A model generated the notes under the pieces. The model was given only the letters and a program-made list of their open reading frames with translations, did no database searches and had not been told where the DNA came from. Of a stretch of 54,534 bases of DNA, positions 37,582 through 47,941 are shown in pieces. The translations under genes were made by a program, and so were the position numbers. Each line of letters starts with the position of its first letter. The first letter of the stretch is position 1. Origin of the DNA: Candidatus Enterocola intestinipullorum (GTDB lineage Bacteria > Bacteroidota > Bacteroidia > Bacteroidales > Paludibacteraceae); the NCBI GenBank assembly GCA_017694565.1, contig JADIMR010000088.1, forward strand, positions 1 through 54,534. Reading direction: 5' to 3'.

Positions 37582-38286
37582 TTAATGAATAGGCTCGTTG
37601 AGCAAGTCCATGAATTCCATGGTGCGCAATTCCATCTTTTGTACGACGGAATCCAGACGGGAAACCAAGAAATTATATGCGAAGTATGCCAAAATTCCCA
37701 CAATCAGCCCTGCCACCGTTGTTATCATTGCCGTATAGATACCGTCCGACAAGACGGTGATGTCCACGTTGTTGCCCGCGTTCGCCATGTCGTAAAAAGC
37801 TTCTACCATGCCTATGACGGTGCCGAGGAACCCCAACATCGGAGCGCCGCCGGCGATTGTGGCCAAAGTGGTAAATCCTCTTTCCAATTTGTTGGTTTCC
37901 AAATTCCCGACGTTTTCAATCGCCACAAGCACGTCGTTCATCGGTTTGCCCAAACGGGAAATGCCTTTTTCAATCATGCGTGCGGCGGGCGTGTTCGTTT
38001 TTTCGCAGAGCGAGGCTGCCGCGTCTATTTTGCCTTCTGTTATGTAGTCCTTGATGCGGTCCATGAAGTTCTTGTCTTCTTTTGACGCTTTGTGTATGGC
38101 GACGCATCGTTCAATGAAAATGTAGACTGCGATTATGGATAATATCAGCAGCGGAATCATAATGAGCGGGCCGCCCTTTTTTGCCATTTCGAAATAATTC
38201 ATTTCCACGACTTCGGGCGCGGCCGTTTGCAGGCTGTCGGCAATCATCGTGTTAGCTGCTTGCAGCATTACGCTTGTGATTTCCAT
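37582..38286 (-). CDS. exbB: MotA/TolQ/ExbB proton channel family protein
   Basis: PLLILSIIAVYIFIERCVAIHKAS...TLATIAGGAPMLGFLGTVIGMVEAFYDMANAG. Confidence 0.93.
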   Translation of the reverse strand: MEITSVMLQAANTMIADSLQTAAPEVVEMNYFEMAKKGGPLIMIPLLILSIIAVYIFIERCVAIHKASKEDKNFMDRIKDYITEGKIDAAASLCEKTNTPAARMIEKGISRLGKPMNDVLVAIENVGNLETNKLERGFTTLATIAGGAPMLGFLGTVIGMVEAFYDMANAGNNVDITVLSDGIYTAMITTVAGLIVGILAYFAYNFLVSRLDSVVQKMELRTMEFMDLLNEPIH

Positions 38287-38304
38287 GTTTTTACGGAATT
38301 TGGT

Positions 38305-39021
38305 TTATGATTTCGTTAGTTCTTTGTATCGCCTGATAGTTTCCTTTATTCCCAAGTACAGGGCATCGGAGATGAGGGCATGCCCTATCGAAACTTCGAG
38401 AATCCCGGGAACTTTGTCAAGGAAATTCTTCAAATTCATGAGGTTGAGGTCGTGTCCGGCATTTACGCCTATTCCGAGGGAAGCGGCGTGCCTGGCAGCG
38501 GCAGCGAAATCATCGGCTGCGTCGCTATCGCCTTTTGCGAATGCGGAGGCGTATGGTTCGGTGTACAGTTCGATGCGGTCGGTTCCCGTCTTGGCCGCCA
38601 TGCTTATGTTTTCCAAACAGCAGTCCGTGAAAATAGACACGCGGATGCCTGATTTATGGAAAGTCCCGACCAGATCCGACAGGAAATCGAAATTCGGGGC
38701 GACCTGCCATCCTGCATTGGATGTAAGGGCCTCGGGAGGATCGGGTACGAGTGTTACTTGTGTGGGACGGACTTCGCAGACAAGGTCTATGAACGACTGT
38801 TGCGGATAGCCCTCTATGTTGAATTCGGTGGTAACGGCTTTTTTCAATTCACGAACGTCATTATAGCGTATGTGCCTTCCGTCGGGGCGCGGGTGTACGG
38901 TTATGCCTTCCGCGCCGAAAGCCTCGCAGTCGCGGGCGAATTGTACGACATCGGGAACATTGCCGCCCCGTGCGTTGCGTATGGTCGCAACCTTGTTTAT
39001 ATTTACACTAAGTTTAGTCAT
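38305..39021 (-). CDS. pdxJ: Pyridoxine 5'-phosphate synthase
   Basis: [51 protein letters not shown]...[13 protein letters not shown]. Confidence 0.97.
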   Translation of the reverse strand: MTKLSVNINKVATIRNARGGNVPDVVQFARDCEAFGAEGITVHPRPDGRHIRYNDVRELKKAVTTEFNIEGYPQQSFIDLVCEVRPTQVTLVPDPPEALTSNAGWQVAPNFDFLSDLVGTFHKSGIRVSIFTDCCLENISMAAKTGTDRIELYTEPYASAFAKGDSDAADDFAAAARHAASLGIGVNAGHDLNLMNLKNFLDKVPGILEVSIGHALISDALYLGIKETIRRYKELTKS

Positions 39022-39113
39022 TGAAAATCGTTGAAAATAATTTACTTTGCATTATACTTGCGAATAGCATTACAAAGTTAGATTTTTTCTCCGATAGAAA
39101 GCACAAACCATAT

Positions 39114-39992
39114 ATGAAAGTTGCAATTTTCGGCAGTGTGGCCAAAAACGGATTCATACCGACTGCGGAACGCCTGTTAAGATGTCTGGGCGAGTACGGT
39201 TGCGGGATATTGCTTTACCACGAGGTCCGCGATACCCTTGAAGCAAGGGATGCCGACATGCCTGCTGATTATGCCGTGATAGGTGAAAATGAAGATTTTT
39301 CCGCCGACTTGGTATTCAGTATCGGCGGGGACGGTACTTTCTTGAAAACGGCGATGCGTATAAAGGACAAGGGGATTCCTATTATGGGTATCAAGTTAGG
39401 GAATCTCGGTTTTTTAGTGGACATGCAGACTTCCGACATAGAAAATGCCGTCCATGACATAATGAGGAACGGGTTTTCCGTGGAAAAACGCTCTTTGTTG
39501 CAGTTGAAAACCGACGGTCTGGAATATGCGGCCGGGGAACCCTATGCCCTCAATGAAGTCGCAGTGCTCAAACGTGATTCATCGTCAATGTTGAAAATAG
39601 ACGCCACGTTGAACGGGGAGTTTTTTTGCTGCTACCGCGCAGACGGTTTGTTGGTTTCCACGCCTACCGGTTCGACAGCATACGCTTTGAGCGTCGGGGG
39701 ACCGATTTTAATGCCGCAAAACCACAGTTTGGTGATTTCACCCGTGGCATCGCACAGTCTCAATCTCCGTCCGGTTGTCATTCCCGATAACTGGTGCGTG
39801 GATTTGAAAGTGTCGAGCCGCAGCGGGAATTTCATGGTTTCGCTTGACGGCCGTTCGCAGGTTTTGGACAACAAAACCGGGTTGCATATACAAAAAGCCC
39901 CGTTTTGCACATATATAGCCAAACGCAGGGGACATACTTATTTCCAGACTCTCAGGGAAAAGTTTCTTTGGGGGGCGGATGTGCGTCTTTGA
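39114..39992 (+). CDS. nadK: NAD kinase
   Basis: LVFSIGGDGTFLKTA, GIKLGNLGFLVD, STPTGSTAYALSVGGPILMP; start at MKVAIFGSVAK. Confidence 0.96.
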   Translation: MKVAIFGSVAKNGFIPTAERLLRCLGEYGCGILLYHEVRDTLEARDADMPADYAVIGENEDFSADLVFSIGGDGTFLKTAMRIKDKGIPIMGIKLGNLGFLVDMQTSDIENAVHDIMRNGFSVEKRSLLQLKTDGLEYAAGEPYALNEVAVLKRDSSSMLKIDATLNGEFFCCYRADGLLVSTPTGSTAYALSVGGPILMPQNHSLVISPVASHSLNLRPVVIPDNWCVDLKVSSRSGNFMVSLDGRSQVLDNKTGLHIQKAPFCTYIAKRRGHTYFQTLREKFLWGADVRL

Positions 39993-40011
39993 CAATCGCT
40001 GAGTGATAGAG

Positions 40012-40578
40012 ATGGGAAAGGGGGATTCATATACGATCTTGGGCATAGACCCGGGTACGAACCTTATGGGGTACGGGCTTTTGAGTGTGAAAGGAAACAG
40101 TGCCAAGCTGCTTGCGATGGGAGTCCTCGATTTACGGAAAATGGATGACCATTATACCAAATTGAACAAGATTTTTTTGCGTGTCCTGTCGTTAATCGAC
40201 GAGTTCGATCCACAGGTATTGTCGATAGAATCGCCGTTTTTCGGAAAAAACGTACAGTCGATGCTCAAATTGGGGCGGGCGCAAGGCGTGGCGATGTCTG
40301 CCGCGTTGTACAGGGAAGTGCCGGTTCACGAATATACCCCGCTTAAAATCAAAATGGCCATCTCGGGTAACGGCAGGGCTTCGAAAGAGCAGATAGCGGC
40401 TTTGCTGCAAAGGTATTTATGTATACCGCAGGAACAAATGTTGCCGTACTTGGATGCGACCGATGCCCTTGCCGCCGCATATTGCCATTTTTTGCAAATA
40501 GGCAATCCGGTAGTCGCCCCGGAATACAAATCGTGGAAAGATTTCATGACAAAACATCCCGGGCGGGTCAGTGGTTAG
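40012..40578 (+). CDS. ruvC: Crossover junction endodeoxyribonuclease RuvC
   Basis: [16 protein letters not shown]...[27 protein letters not shown]...[14 protein letters not shown]. Start could be 40003. Confidence 0.95.
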   Translation: MGKGDSYTILGIDPGTNLMGYGLLSVKGNSAKLLAMGVLDLRKMDDHYTKLNKIFLRVLSLIDEFDPQVLSIESPFFGKNVQSMLKLGRAQGVAMSAALYREVPVHEYTPLKIKMAISGNGRASKEQIAALLQRYLCIPQEQMLPYLDATDALAAAYCHFLQIGNPVVAPEYKSWKDFMTKHPGRVSG

Positions 40579-40622
40579 TGATTAGTGATTAGTGGTTAGT
40601 GGTTAGTGGTTAGTGGTTAGTA
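40571..40622. repeat. 7-bp tandem repeat (GTGGTTA/GTGATTA)x7 overlapping the ruvC stop codon
   Basis: GTGGTTA GTGATTA GTGATTA GTGGTTA GTGGTTA GTGGTTA GTGGTTA GTA; ruvC ends GTC AGT GGT TAG inside the first unit. Confidence 0.95.
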
Positions 40623-40634
40623 ACATATACGATT

Positions 40635-41285
40635 ATGAAAAATACGTTCAATTTGTTTTTTGCAATCATAGTTGCGATATTGATGTCTTCGTGCAGTAGC
40701 ACGCAGTTGATTTCATCGTGGGTTTCGCCCTCGTTGCAGGACTCCGTTCCTGTTAAAAAAGTCCTCGTGTTTTCATTGCTTGGCCGTCAGGACAATCAGG
40801 TTCAAGACCAATTCGAGGATGCAGTTGTCGCGCAGCTGAATGCTGCCGGGGTGCAGGCCGCATCCGCTTTCGATCTTTTCGGCCCCGATGCCTTGAAAGG
40901 CAAGCAGTCGGGCGAAATCGCCGAAAAAATACAAAAGTCAGGTTATACGGATATTCTGCTCATGACATTGTTGGACAAGAGCAAGCAAACCACATACGTG
41001 CCCGGAGCCGCATATCCGGTTGCCGTGCCGGCCTATTATCCGTGGTTCCCGCCATTTTACGGTTGTTACAGTTATTATTACGGCGTAGTTACTACTCCGG
41101 GTTACTTTTCCACGGATACCAATTTCATAGTAGAAAGCCGTTTGTACAATGTCGGAAATGAAAAAGACGCGATATATGTGGTACAGACTGAAACCACCAA
41201 TCCCGACGGCTTGTACGACATGGCATCGGGTGTGGCCAAAACCATAACCGAAGACATGGCGGTGAAAGGTCTGATAAGCAAATAG
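40635..41285 (+). CDS. Conserved lipoprotein of unknown function
   Basis: Signal peptide/lipobox MKNTFNLFFAIIVAILMSSCSSTQL; Tyr/Pro-rich central segment. Confidence 0.75.
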   Translation: MKNTFNLFFAIIVAILMSSCSSTQLISSWVSPSLQDSVPVKKVLVFSLLGRQDNQVQDQFEDAVVAQLNAAGVQAASAFDLFGPDALKGKQSGEIAEKIQKSGYTDILLMTLLDKSKQTTYVPGAAYPVAVPAYYPWFPPFYGCYSYYYGVVTTPGYFSTDTNFIVESRLYNVGNEKDAIYVVQTETTNPDGLYDMASGVAKTITEDMAVKGLISK

Positions 41286-41294
41286 AGTAGGGCA

Positions 41295-42341
41295 ATGGTC
41301 GCAATCATAGTCCCGGGCAATACTTGGTTATTCCCTTATTTGGGGATTTTCAAGACGGCTTTGGAGCGGACCGGTATGGATTACGAGGTCGTCTGCTGGA
41401 ACAGGGAAGGGTTGGAAGAAAACGTTGCTGTTTCGTATTCCAAGCCTCTGCCATTGAATTGTTCCATGCCAGCAAAAATAACAGGCTATGCGGCGTATGC
41501 GCGCTATTTGGAAAAAACGGTTTCGAGCAGGAAGTACGACAAGTTGATATTCCTCACGCCTCTCGTGGCCTTGTTCATGCGTAATTTCCTACGCAAGCAT
41601 TATTACAAAAGGTTTTGGTTGGATTACCGTGACATGAGCTGGGAATTGAAGATAAAACCGTGGTTCGATTCCTTGGCAGGCATGGCGGCGGGAATTTCAG
41701 TGTCTTCGCCCGCGTACCGCGATTTGATGCCGCAATCTTCCGTCTTGTGCCACAATTTGGATTTGGACCGTCTCGAACGCGCCCTTGGTGAAAACTCGCC
41801 GATGAAACAGGCCTCGGACAAGATTGTCGTTTCCAATATAGGTTATATCCGCCACTTTGGACAGCAGAAAGAAATAATAGACGCGCTTGCGAACGACAAT
41901 GACATTGAAATCCGTTTTTGCGGCGACGGAAGTTCCGTAGAGGATTTGCGGGCGTATGTGCAAGATAACGGAATATCGAATGTGTCGTTCAGCGGACGCT
42001 ACGTCAAGGACGAAGAAGCCCGCCTTTTTGAAGAAGCGGATTTTGCTAACATATATCTTCCCGAAACAAAAGCCTTGCTTGCCGCAATGTCCAACCGTTT
42101 TTATCAATGCGTTTTATATGGTTGCTTAATGATTGTCAACGAAAGCAGCATACAGGCCGGATATGTGCGGGATTACGGCTTGGGCTTGTGCATAAAGGAC
42201 TGCGAAGGGCTTGCCTACAAATTAAAAGCCTTCGACCGCTATAATCCCGAAATATTGAATTCACGCCGCTGTTTGCTTAAAAAACTATCAGAGGAACAAC
42301 AATATTTTGTTTCCGAACTTACCGGCTTTGCAAAGCACTGA
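41295..42341 (+). CDS. Glycosyltransferase (GT4-like)
   Basis: SNIGYIRHFGQQKEIIDALANDNDIEIRFCGDGSSVEDL...NGISNVSFSGRYVKDEEARLFEEADF. Confidence 0.7.
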   Translation: MVAIIVPGNTWLFPYLGIFKTALERTGMDYEVVCWNREGLEENVAVSYSKPLPLNCSMPAKITGYAAYARYLEKTVSSRKYDKLIFLTPLVALFMRNFLRKHYYKRFWLDYRDMSWELKIKPWFDSLAGMAAGISVSSPAYRDLMPQSSVLCHNLDLDRLERALGENSPMKQASDKIVVSNIGYIRHFGQQKEIIDALANDNDIEIRFCGDGSSVEDLRAYVQDNGISNVSFSGRYVKDEEARLFEEADFANIYLPETKALLAAMSNRFYQCVLYGCLMIVNESSIQAGYVRDYGLGLCIKDCEGLAYKLKAFDRYNPEILNSRRCLLKKLSEEQQYFVSELTGFAKH

Positions 42342-42363
42342 CAAGATACTCCCCGGATATTCT

Positions 42364-43497
42364 TTATCTTCCCCCGCAAATAACTGCTGTGAAACGCGGA
42401 AAAACTTTTCGGCACAAGATGTAAGCAGACAACGGGATCGCAGTTCCCAAAATCCAAATTACGGCAAAGCAGACCAATACTTCGATGTCGCTGTTCAAAG
42501 GCCAAATCCTTAGTAATATCTTCATAAGTAGCGATAATACCATCGAGTGCGATGCGAAAATGAAGAATACGCTCGAAGGCAAAATCCTGCACGGCGTGTA
42601 TTCAGGATTGCCTTGAATTTTGTGCCCGGCGTACAATGCTGCCACGCCGAATGCGGACATGCAGGCCAATGTCGAATAAATGTTGTTTGCCAAATTCTCG
42701 AATTTGCTGTCAAACGACAAAAATCCCGCAATGCAACATATTATGACCAAGGGACATGACAATTTCAAATATTTTTTAGAAACGCTTGCGATATTGATTC
42801 CGTGTATTGACAAATAGGCACCGGTTCCGAAAAACGCGACGCTGTTGGCGTATGAGTCTTTCAAGTGCAATTCTTCATTAAACCAGAACAAGCACATAGA
42901 TATTGCCAAGGCGCAGATTCCAGTTTTCCTGTTTTTCAATACGAAATAGAAAAGCGGGGAAAATATGGACATGACCATTATTTCCTTTATGAAGTATAAC
43001 GGACCGTCTATAGGACCGGAAACATTGACCGGGTTTATCCTTGACATGTCCCAAAATGCCCAAAGCCATTTCATACCGCTCATGTCGGTGTGTTTGTTGC
43101 TGTTTATCAAGTCCGGCACGATAAGTTGCGCTGTTAATAAGATTATAAGGTATGACAAATTCCAGATAATATAAGGGATTAACAAGGAATGTATCCTGCG
43201 ACTGATTTTTTTGATATAAACCGTTTTGTCAAAATCCCCGGTTTTGTAAAAGAACAGGTATCCGGACATTGTATAAAACACGGGAGTGCTGACCCATGCC
43301 AAAAAACCGATGATATAATACATGATGCCGTTTGCAATACCTGCATCGCAATTATTTGCAGCAAGGTTTTCCATATATGCGGGTTGGACGGCGAAATTCG
43401 TGTGTATCAAAACGATAATCGTAATCATCGGGAATCTCAGCAAATCCAAGCTGTATGACAATGTTTTGTCGGTAGAATTTGTTCTAACGGGTTGCAT
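42364..43497 (-). CDS. Acyltransferase family 3 integral membrane protein
   Basis: YSLDLLRFPMITIIVLIHTNFA...PVFYTMSGYLFFYKT, multi-TM. Confidence 0.85.
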   Translation of the reverse strand: MQPVRTNSTDKTLSYSLDLLRFPMITIIVLIHTNFAVQPAYMENLAANNCDAGIANGIMYYIIGFLAWVSTPVFYTMSGYLFFYKTGDFDKTVYIKKISRRIHSLLIPYIIWNLSYLIILLTAQLIVPDLINSNKHTDMSGMKWLWAFWDMSRINPVNVSGPIDGPLYFIKEIMVMSIFSPLFYFVLKNRKTGICALAISMCLFWFNEELHLKDSYANSVAFFGTGAYLSIHGINIASVSKKYLKLSCPLVIICCIAGFLSFDSKFENLANNIYSTLACMSAFGVAALYAGHKIQGNPEYTPCRILPSSVFFIFASHSMVLSLLMKILLRIWPLNSDIEVLVCFAVIWILGTAIPLSAYILCRKVFPRFTAVICGGR

Positions 43498-43536
43498 GTG
43501 GGCGGCTACGGATGATTTCTTTCTCCTTAAAATTAA

Positions 43537-43566
43537 AAAGCGGCCGGAATGTTTTCCAACCGCTTG
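43537..43566 (-). terminator. Putative terminator downstream of the Bax inhibitor-1-like gene
   Basis: AAGCGGcCGGAATGTTTTCCAACCGCTT, imperfect hairpin. Confidence 0.45.
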
Positions 43567-43600
43567 TCAGATATGTCGCTGATGATTGGCATTGGCAATG

Positions 43601-44302
43601 TCAGTCGTCGCTTCTGCCGAAGAACCTCAACAAATAGAGGAACAAGTTCACGAAGTCCAAGTAGAGCGAAAAGGCCGCCATCACTGCTAATTTGCTTGTG
43701 GTTTCGTTTTCGTCCAAATATGCCAACTGGCGCATCTTTTGGGCATCGTATGCCGTAAGCCCCGTAAACAATACTACTCCTACCAAGGAACAAATCCAGT
43801 CTATGCGGCTGCTTTGCAGGAAAAGATTCACCAATGTCGCGATTATCAAGCCAATCAGGGCCATTGTAAGTATGCGTCCCCAGCTCGTGAGGTCTTTTTT
43901 AGTGAAGTGGCCGTACAACGCCATCGCTCCGAACATTGCCGAACAGATGAAGAACGTGCTTGCTATCGACGACATGGTGTAGACTAAGAATATCGAAGAC
44001 AAGGAAATTCCCAGCGTGAAAGCGTATGCCAGAAACAAAATCCTTGCCGTTGTAAACGACATCTTGTCCAATCTCGCTATCAGTATGAACGCTATGGCCA
44101 GTTGGGAGATGATTAATATCCACATGATGCTGCTTGAAGAAAACAGCAATTGCATGAATGCCGCGCTTGTCCCGCAAATATAGGATGTCAGTCCAGTTAT
44201 GGCCAAAGCCGTGAACATCCATCCGTATGCTTTGGAAACTATCGAAGCCTGTCTTGTCTTGACTTCCGCGCTTAAAAATCCGTTTTGTTGATCGATTTGC
44301 AT
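43601..44302 (-). CDS. Bax inhibitor-1/YccA family membrane protein
   Basis: VSKAYGWMFTALAITGLTSYI...FTGLTAYDAQKMRQLAY...LYLDFVNLFLYLLRFFGRSDD. Confidence 0.93.
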   Translation of the reverse strand: MQIDQQNGFLSAEVKTRQASIVSKAYGWMFTALAITGLTSYICGTSAAFMQLLFSSSSIMWILIISQLAIAFILIARLDKMSFTTARILFLAYAFTLGISLSSIFLVYTMSSIASTFFICSAMFGAMALYGHFTKKDLTSWGRILTMALIGLIIATLVNLFLQSSRIDWICSLVGVVLFTGLTAYDAQKMRQLAYLDENETTSKLAVMAAFSLYLDFVNLFLYLLRFFGRSDD

Positions 44303-44425
44303 TTTGTTTTAATTTTTAGATATTCAGTGAGTTCGCTTACAAAAGTAATCACTATTCATGCCAAAAACAGCGGCATGCCATCGTATTATGATTTTTTAAC
44401 TCGGATATGTTGGGTATACGGTATT

Positions 44426-45367
44426 TTATTCCAAATCCATCAGGAAAAATTCGTACGCAAGGGAATCCTTGGCTTTTTTCATATCCTTGATCCTTTCTTT
44501 TACATATTTGTTTTCGCTGATTGCATAGTCCGGGAATAATTCCTGCATTGCCCTTGCGCGATGTTTGTCGTATGCGGCGGGAAATTTCACTTTGTTGATG
44601 CACAGGCATTTCAATATGTTGATAGGAATACCGGCGGTATTTATGGAAACCGTATCGTTTCCTGAAACCACGGTTTCGGGAAGAATGAAAAGTCCGAGTC
44701 TTGTTTGGAATTCGTCCAAATCGGGTAAAGGGTATTCCGTCGTTACGAAATTACGGCCTTCGATGCGGCGTTTTTCCCGGAAATCGCCGGTCATCTTTTC
44801 AGTTGCGACGAAGTCAAAGTTGTCTTTTGCCTTGTTGTTTATGAAACCGTAGCTGAATATCAATTCGTCAATGGGTTTCAAAGCCTCGACTTCAAAGGTC
44901 AAAGCCATTTTCCGGTAGGTGGAAGCATACAGGAAATATGTGGGCTTTTCATTTGCGGCTATGGGTGTTATACGTATATAATCGCTTATATGCGTGGCTG
45001 ATATGGAGTCCCTCCATGCTTCTATGACGGAATCTGTCTTTTGGAGAGCTTTCGCATTTTCCTCGTTCCACTCCGCTGTCATTTTTTCCCTTTGCTTGTT
45101 CCAAAAAGCGGAATCCTCGGTAAAGTGTATGTATTCCAAGGCATTGCGATAAGTAAGCCCGCTGAAACGGGCAATTTCCGCGCTTTGCATGAACGAAGAG
45201 CGGAAGCGGGCGAAGTCGTATAAATCCGCGAACAGGCTGTCGCTTTGTACGGCTTTTTTTACTTCCTCGGCCGTCAGTTCGTCAGTTACTGGCTTGTCCG
45301 GAATGTTGCTGCATGAAGCAAGTGCTATGGCGGCCGCAGCCGCGATAATCAAAGATGTTTTCTTCAT
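44426..45367 (-). CDS. Lipoprotein of unknown function
   Basis: MKKTSLIIAAAAAIALASCSNIPDKPV lipobox. Confidence 0.75.
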   Translation of the reverse strand: MKKTSLIIAAAAAIALASCSNIPDKPVTDELTAEEVKKAVQSDSLFADLYDFARFRSSFMQSAEIARFSGLTYRNALEYIHFTEDSAFWNKQREKMTAEWNEENAKALQKTDSVIEAWRDSISATHISDYIRITPIAANEKPTYFLYASTYRKMALTFEVEALKPIDELIFSYGFINNKAKDNFDFVATEKMTGDFREKRRIEGRNFVTTEYPLPDLDEFQTRLGLFILPETVVSGNDTVSINTAGIPINILKCLCINKVKFPAAYDKHRARAMQELFPDYAISENKYVKERIKDMKKAKDSLAYEFFLMDLE

Positions 45368-45430
45368 TTTGTCCAATTAAAAATTATAAATGATGATGTT
45401 GGCAAATGTAGGCATTTTTCAATTTTTTCC

Positions 45431-45438
45431 TACTTTTG
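45431..45438 (+). promoter_or_regulatory. Bacteroidetes-type -7 box (TACTTTTG)
   Basis: TACTTTTGCC upstream of ATG 45460. Confidence 0.45.
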
Positions 45439-45459
45439 CCATCGTATTTTATCATTCCG

Positions 45460-46641
45460 ATGGGCGTAAAAAAACTTAAAGTCGGATATTTCTGCGACAC
45501 GTTTTATCCTATGACCGACGGTGTCGTGAAGGTGTTGGACAATTATGCGGCAAACCTTTGCAAAAGATGCGATGTTGTCGTTTTTGTCCCCGAAGGGCGC
45601 GGCGACTTCGATGACTCCTCCTTGCCTTATAAAGTCGTAAGGTGCAAGCGTCTGAGGGTATTGGGCTTGGATTATGACCTGCCTTTGCCGGAATTGGACC
45701 GGCACTTCATGAAGACGCTTAAAGAATGCAAGTTGGACATAGTCCATGTGCATTCCCCCTTTACATTAGGCAATGCGGGATTGCGTTATGCCCGAAAGCA
45801 CCGCATACCCTGTGTCGCTACCATGCACAGTCAATTCAAACTCGATTTCGAACGTAGTTTGAAAACCCCGCTGATGAAACCGGCATTGGCTTTCATGATG
45901 TGGCGGTTGCGCAATTTTTTTGATTCCGCAACCGAGTGCTGGGCGGTAAACAAGGAAGTCGCACGTATTTTTCATGAGGATTACGGTGTCGGGAAACTGC
46001 CCGAAGTCGTCCGTAACGGAACGGATATGGCAGTTTTTGCCGATAAGGAATATGTGGATTCCTTGAAAAGCGGATACGGAATTTCATCCGATGAAAAGGT
46101 GTTGCTTTTTGTCGGCAGGATAAATGTTTTGAAGAATGTGGATTTTCTTGTCCGCAGCCTTGCCGTTTTGGACAAAGAGGGATTCCGTTTCAAGGCGTTG
46201 TTAGTAGGCGAAGGCCAGGACTTCAATGCTATAAAAAGGCTTGTTTCCAAATCCGGGCTGAAAGACAAGGTTTTAATGCCGGGCAAGATTACCGACCGCA
46301 AGGCTTTGGCAGCGCACTATGCCCTGGCGGACCTGTTCGTATTCCCGTCTTTGTACGATTCCAGCTCGTTGGTACAAATAGAGGCCGCGAGCCAGCACAC
46401 CCCGTCCTTGTTTTTGAAAGGCGCTGCTACGTCCGCGACTGTCACCCCCGGAATCGACGGTTATATCTCTGACAGAGATATAACATCTTATGCGCATAAG
46501 ATCGAAGAAATTTTTGCAGACGAGGCCTGTTACCGTAAAGTTTGCATGAATGCCTTCGACAACCTGTATGTTACGTGGCCGCAAGTCGTGGACGAGGTCT
46601 ATGAACGTTACTTGTCGCTTTCCGGCAAGTCTGACGTGTAA
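45460..46641 (+). CDS. GT4 family glycosyltransferase
   Basis: KVGYFCDTFYPMTDGVVKVLDNYAANL...IVHVHSPFTLGNAGLRYAR...LLFVGRINVLKNVDFLVRSLAVL...FVFPSLYDSSSLVQIEAAS. Confidence 0.9.
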   Translation: MGVKKLKVGYFCDTFYPMTDGVVKVLDNYAANLCKRCDVVVFVPEGRGDFDDSSLPYKVVRCKRLRVLGLDYDLPLPELDRHFMKTLKECKLDIVHVHSPFTLGNAGLRYARKHRIPCVATMHSQFKLDFERSLKTPLMKPALAFMMWRLRNFFDSATECWAVNKEVARIFHEDYGVGKLPEVVRNGTDMAVFADKEYVDSLKSGYGISSDEKVLLFVGRINVLKNVDFLVRSLAVLDKEGFRFKALLVGEGQDFNAIKRLVSKSGLKDKVLMPGKITDRKALAAHYALADLFVFPSLYDSSSLVQIEAASQHTPSLFLKGAATSATVTPGIDGYISDRDITSYAHKIEEIFADEACYRKVCMNAFDNLYVTWPQVVDEVYERYLSLSGKSDV

Positions 46642-46702
46642 TCAAATAGTGCGGGGACAGCGGCGACCGGCAGTCTTTTTGCACTATACGCGGCCGCATG
46701 TT

Positions 46703-47935
46703 TTATTTTTTCAGATAATACAGGGTATTACAATTGGCAGGGCGGAAAATCTTCCGGGCGACTCTTAGCACGTCGTCGGGAGTGGCCTTGCAGTATTTTC
46801 CTACCATGCCGTCCACGTAATCAGGACGGCCTATCAATTCGTACAATGCCAAATCCGCTGCCGTTTGTTCCAGGTCGAAGCGGGATGTGAGGGCGTTCAT
46901 TTCATATTTGTTCTTGCACTTTTCCAACTCGCTTTCCGGAACGGTTTCTTCGCATAATTTGCGTGTTTGTGCGTCAATAGCCGCCGCACCTTCGTCAGGC
47001 AACACGTTATCGCATAGCCGTCCGGCAATTACGAGCAGTCCGGGATCGAAGTGGAATCCCACGTATGCGTCGATTGTGGAAAAAAGTTTCTGCTCGTAAA
47101 CCAACGCCTGCCTTAGCCTTGCGGATTTGCCGTTGGCCAGAATGTCCGACAAGAGATCGCAGATGAAGAAATCGTCGTCGGTGCAATTGCAGATATGGTA
47201 GGCCTTGTATACGGAGTTTTGCGGTACGTCGGCAAAACGTGTAGCTTCACGGGCGGAGGTCTGGATTGGTTCGGGAGCTATGTCGTCGCTTGCGAATGAA
47301 CGTTTTCCGGGTATGTTGCCGAACCATTTCTCAGACAATTGCAGTACATTATCCCATTCCACATTGCCGGTTACGGACAATACGGCATTGGCTGGATGAT
47401 AATATTTTTTGAAAAAAGCTTTCGCGTCGGGCAGGGTAAGATTGTTTACTTGTCCGAGGGTAAGTCCTATCGTGTCATGTGAATACGGGTGTATGGTGTA
47501 ACACAAGGACTTCAACATTTGTTGGACTTCACCGTAAGGCTCGTTCAACCCTTGTTTGAATTCTTCAAGTACGACTTGTTTCTGTATATTGAAGCTTTTC
47601 GCGCCAAGGTTAGGATTAAGCATCCTGTCGGATTCCAACCAGAATCCGGTTTCCACGTTTTCTTTGGGAAGCGTGAGGTAATAATTGGTAATGTCGCAGG
47701 TGGTATAGGCATTGCTCGTGCCTCCGATTTTTTCCAACGGAGCATCGAAATCAGGGATGTTCTTCGATCCGCAAAACATGAGATGTTCAAGCAAATGCGC
47801 AAGCCCTGTTTTGTTGCCGGTCTCGTTACGGGATCCCGCACCGTAGAGCATGTTCAACGTTACGTTGCCGGTACGTTGGTTGAAATGGTGGACTATTCGC
47901 AGCCCGTTTCTTAACTTGTGCCTGTTTACAAGCAT
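46703..47935 (-). CDS. M16 family zinc metallopeptidase
   Basis: GLAHLLEHLMFCGSKNIPDFD (HxxEH), downstream conserved E region. Confidence 0.94.
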   Translation of the reverse strand: MLVNRHKLRNGLRIVHHFNQRTGNVTLNMLYGAGSRNETGNKTGLAHLLEHLMFCGSKNIPDFDAPLEKIGGTSNAYTTCDITNYYLTLPKENVETGFWLESDRMLNPNLGAKSFNIQKQVVLEEFKQGLNEPYGEVQQMLKSLCYTIHPYSHDTIGLTLGQVNNLTLPDAKAFFKKYYHPANAVLSVTGNVEWDNVLQLSEKWFGNIPGKRSFASDDIAPEPIQTSAREATRFADVPQNSVYKAYHICNCTDDDFFICDLLSDILANGKSARLRQALVYEQKLFSTIDAYVGFHFDPGLLVIAGRLCDNVLPDEGAAAIDAQTRKLCEETVPESELEKCKNKYEMNALTSRFDLEQTAADLALYELIGRPDYVDGMVGKYCKATPDDVLRVARKIFRPANCNTLYYLKK

Positions 47936-47941
47936 GTCTTA

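Noticed and set aside
40571-40622. CRISPR or telomere-like array
   Set aside because: Units are 7 bp and contiguous with no spacers; no cas genes and no replicon end.
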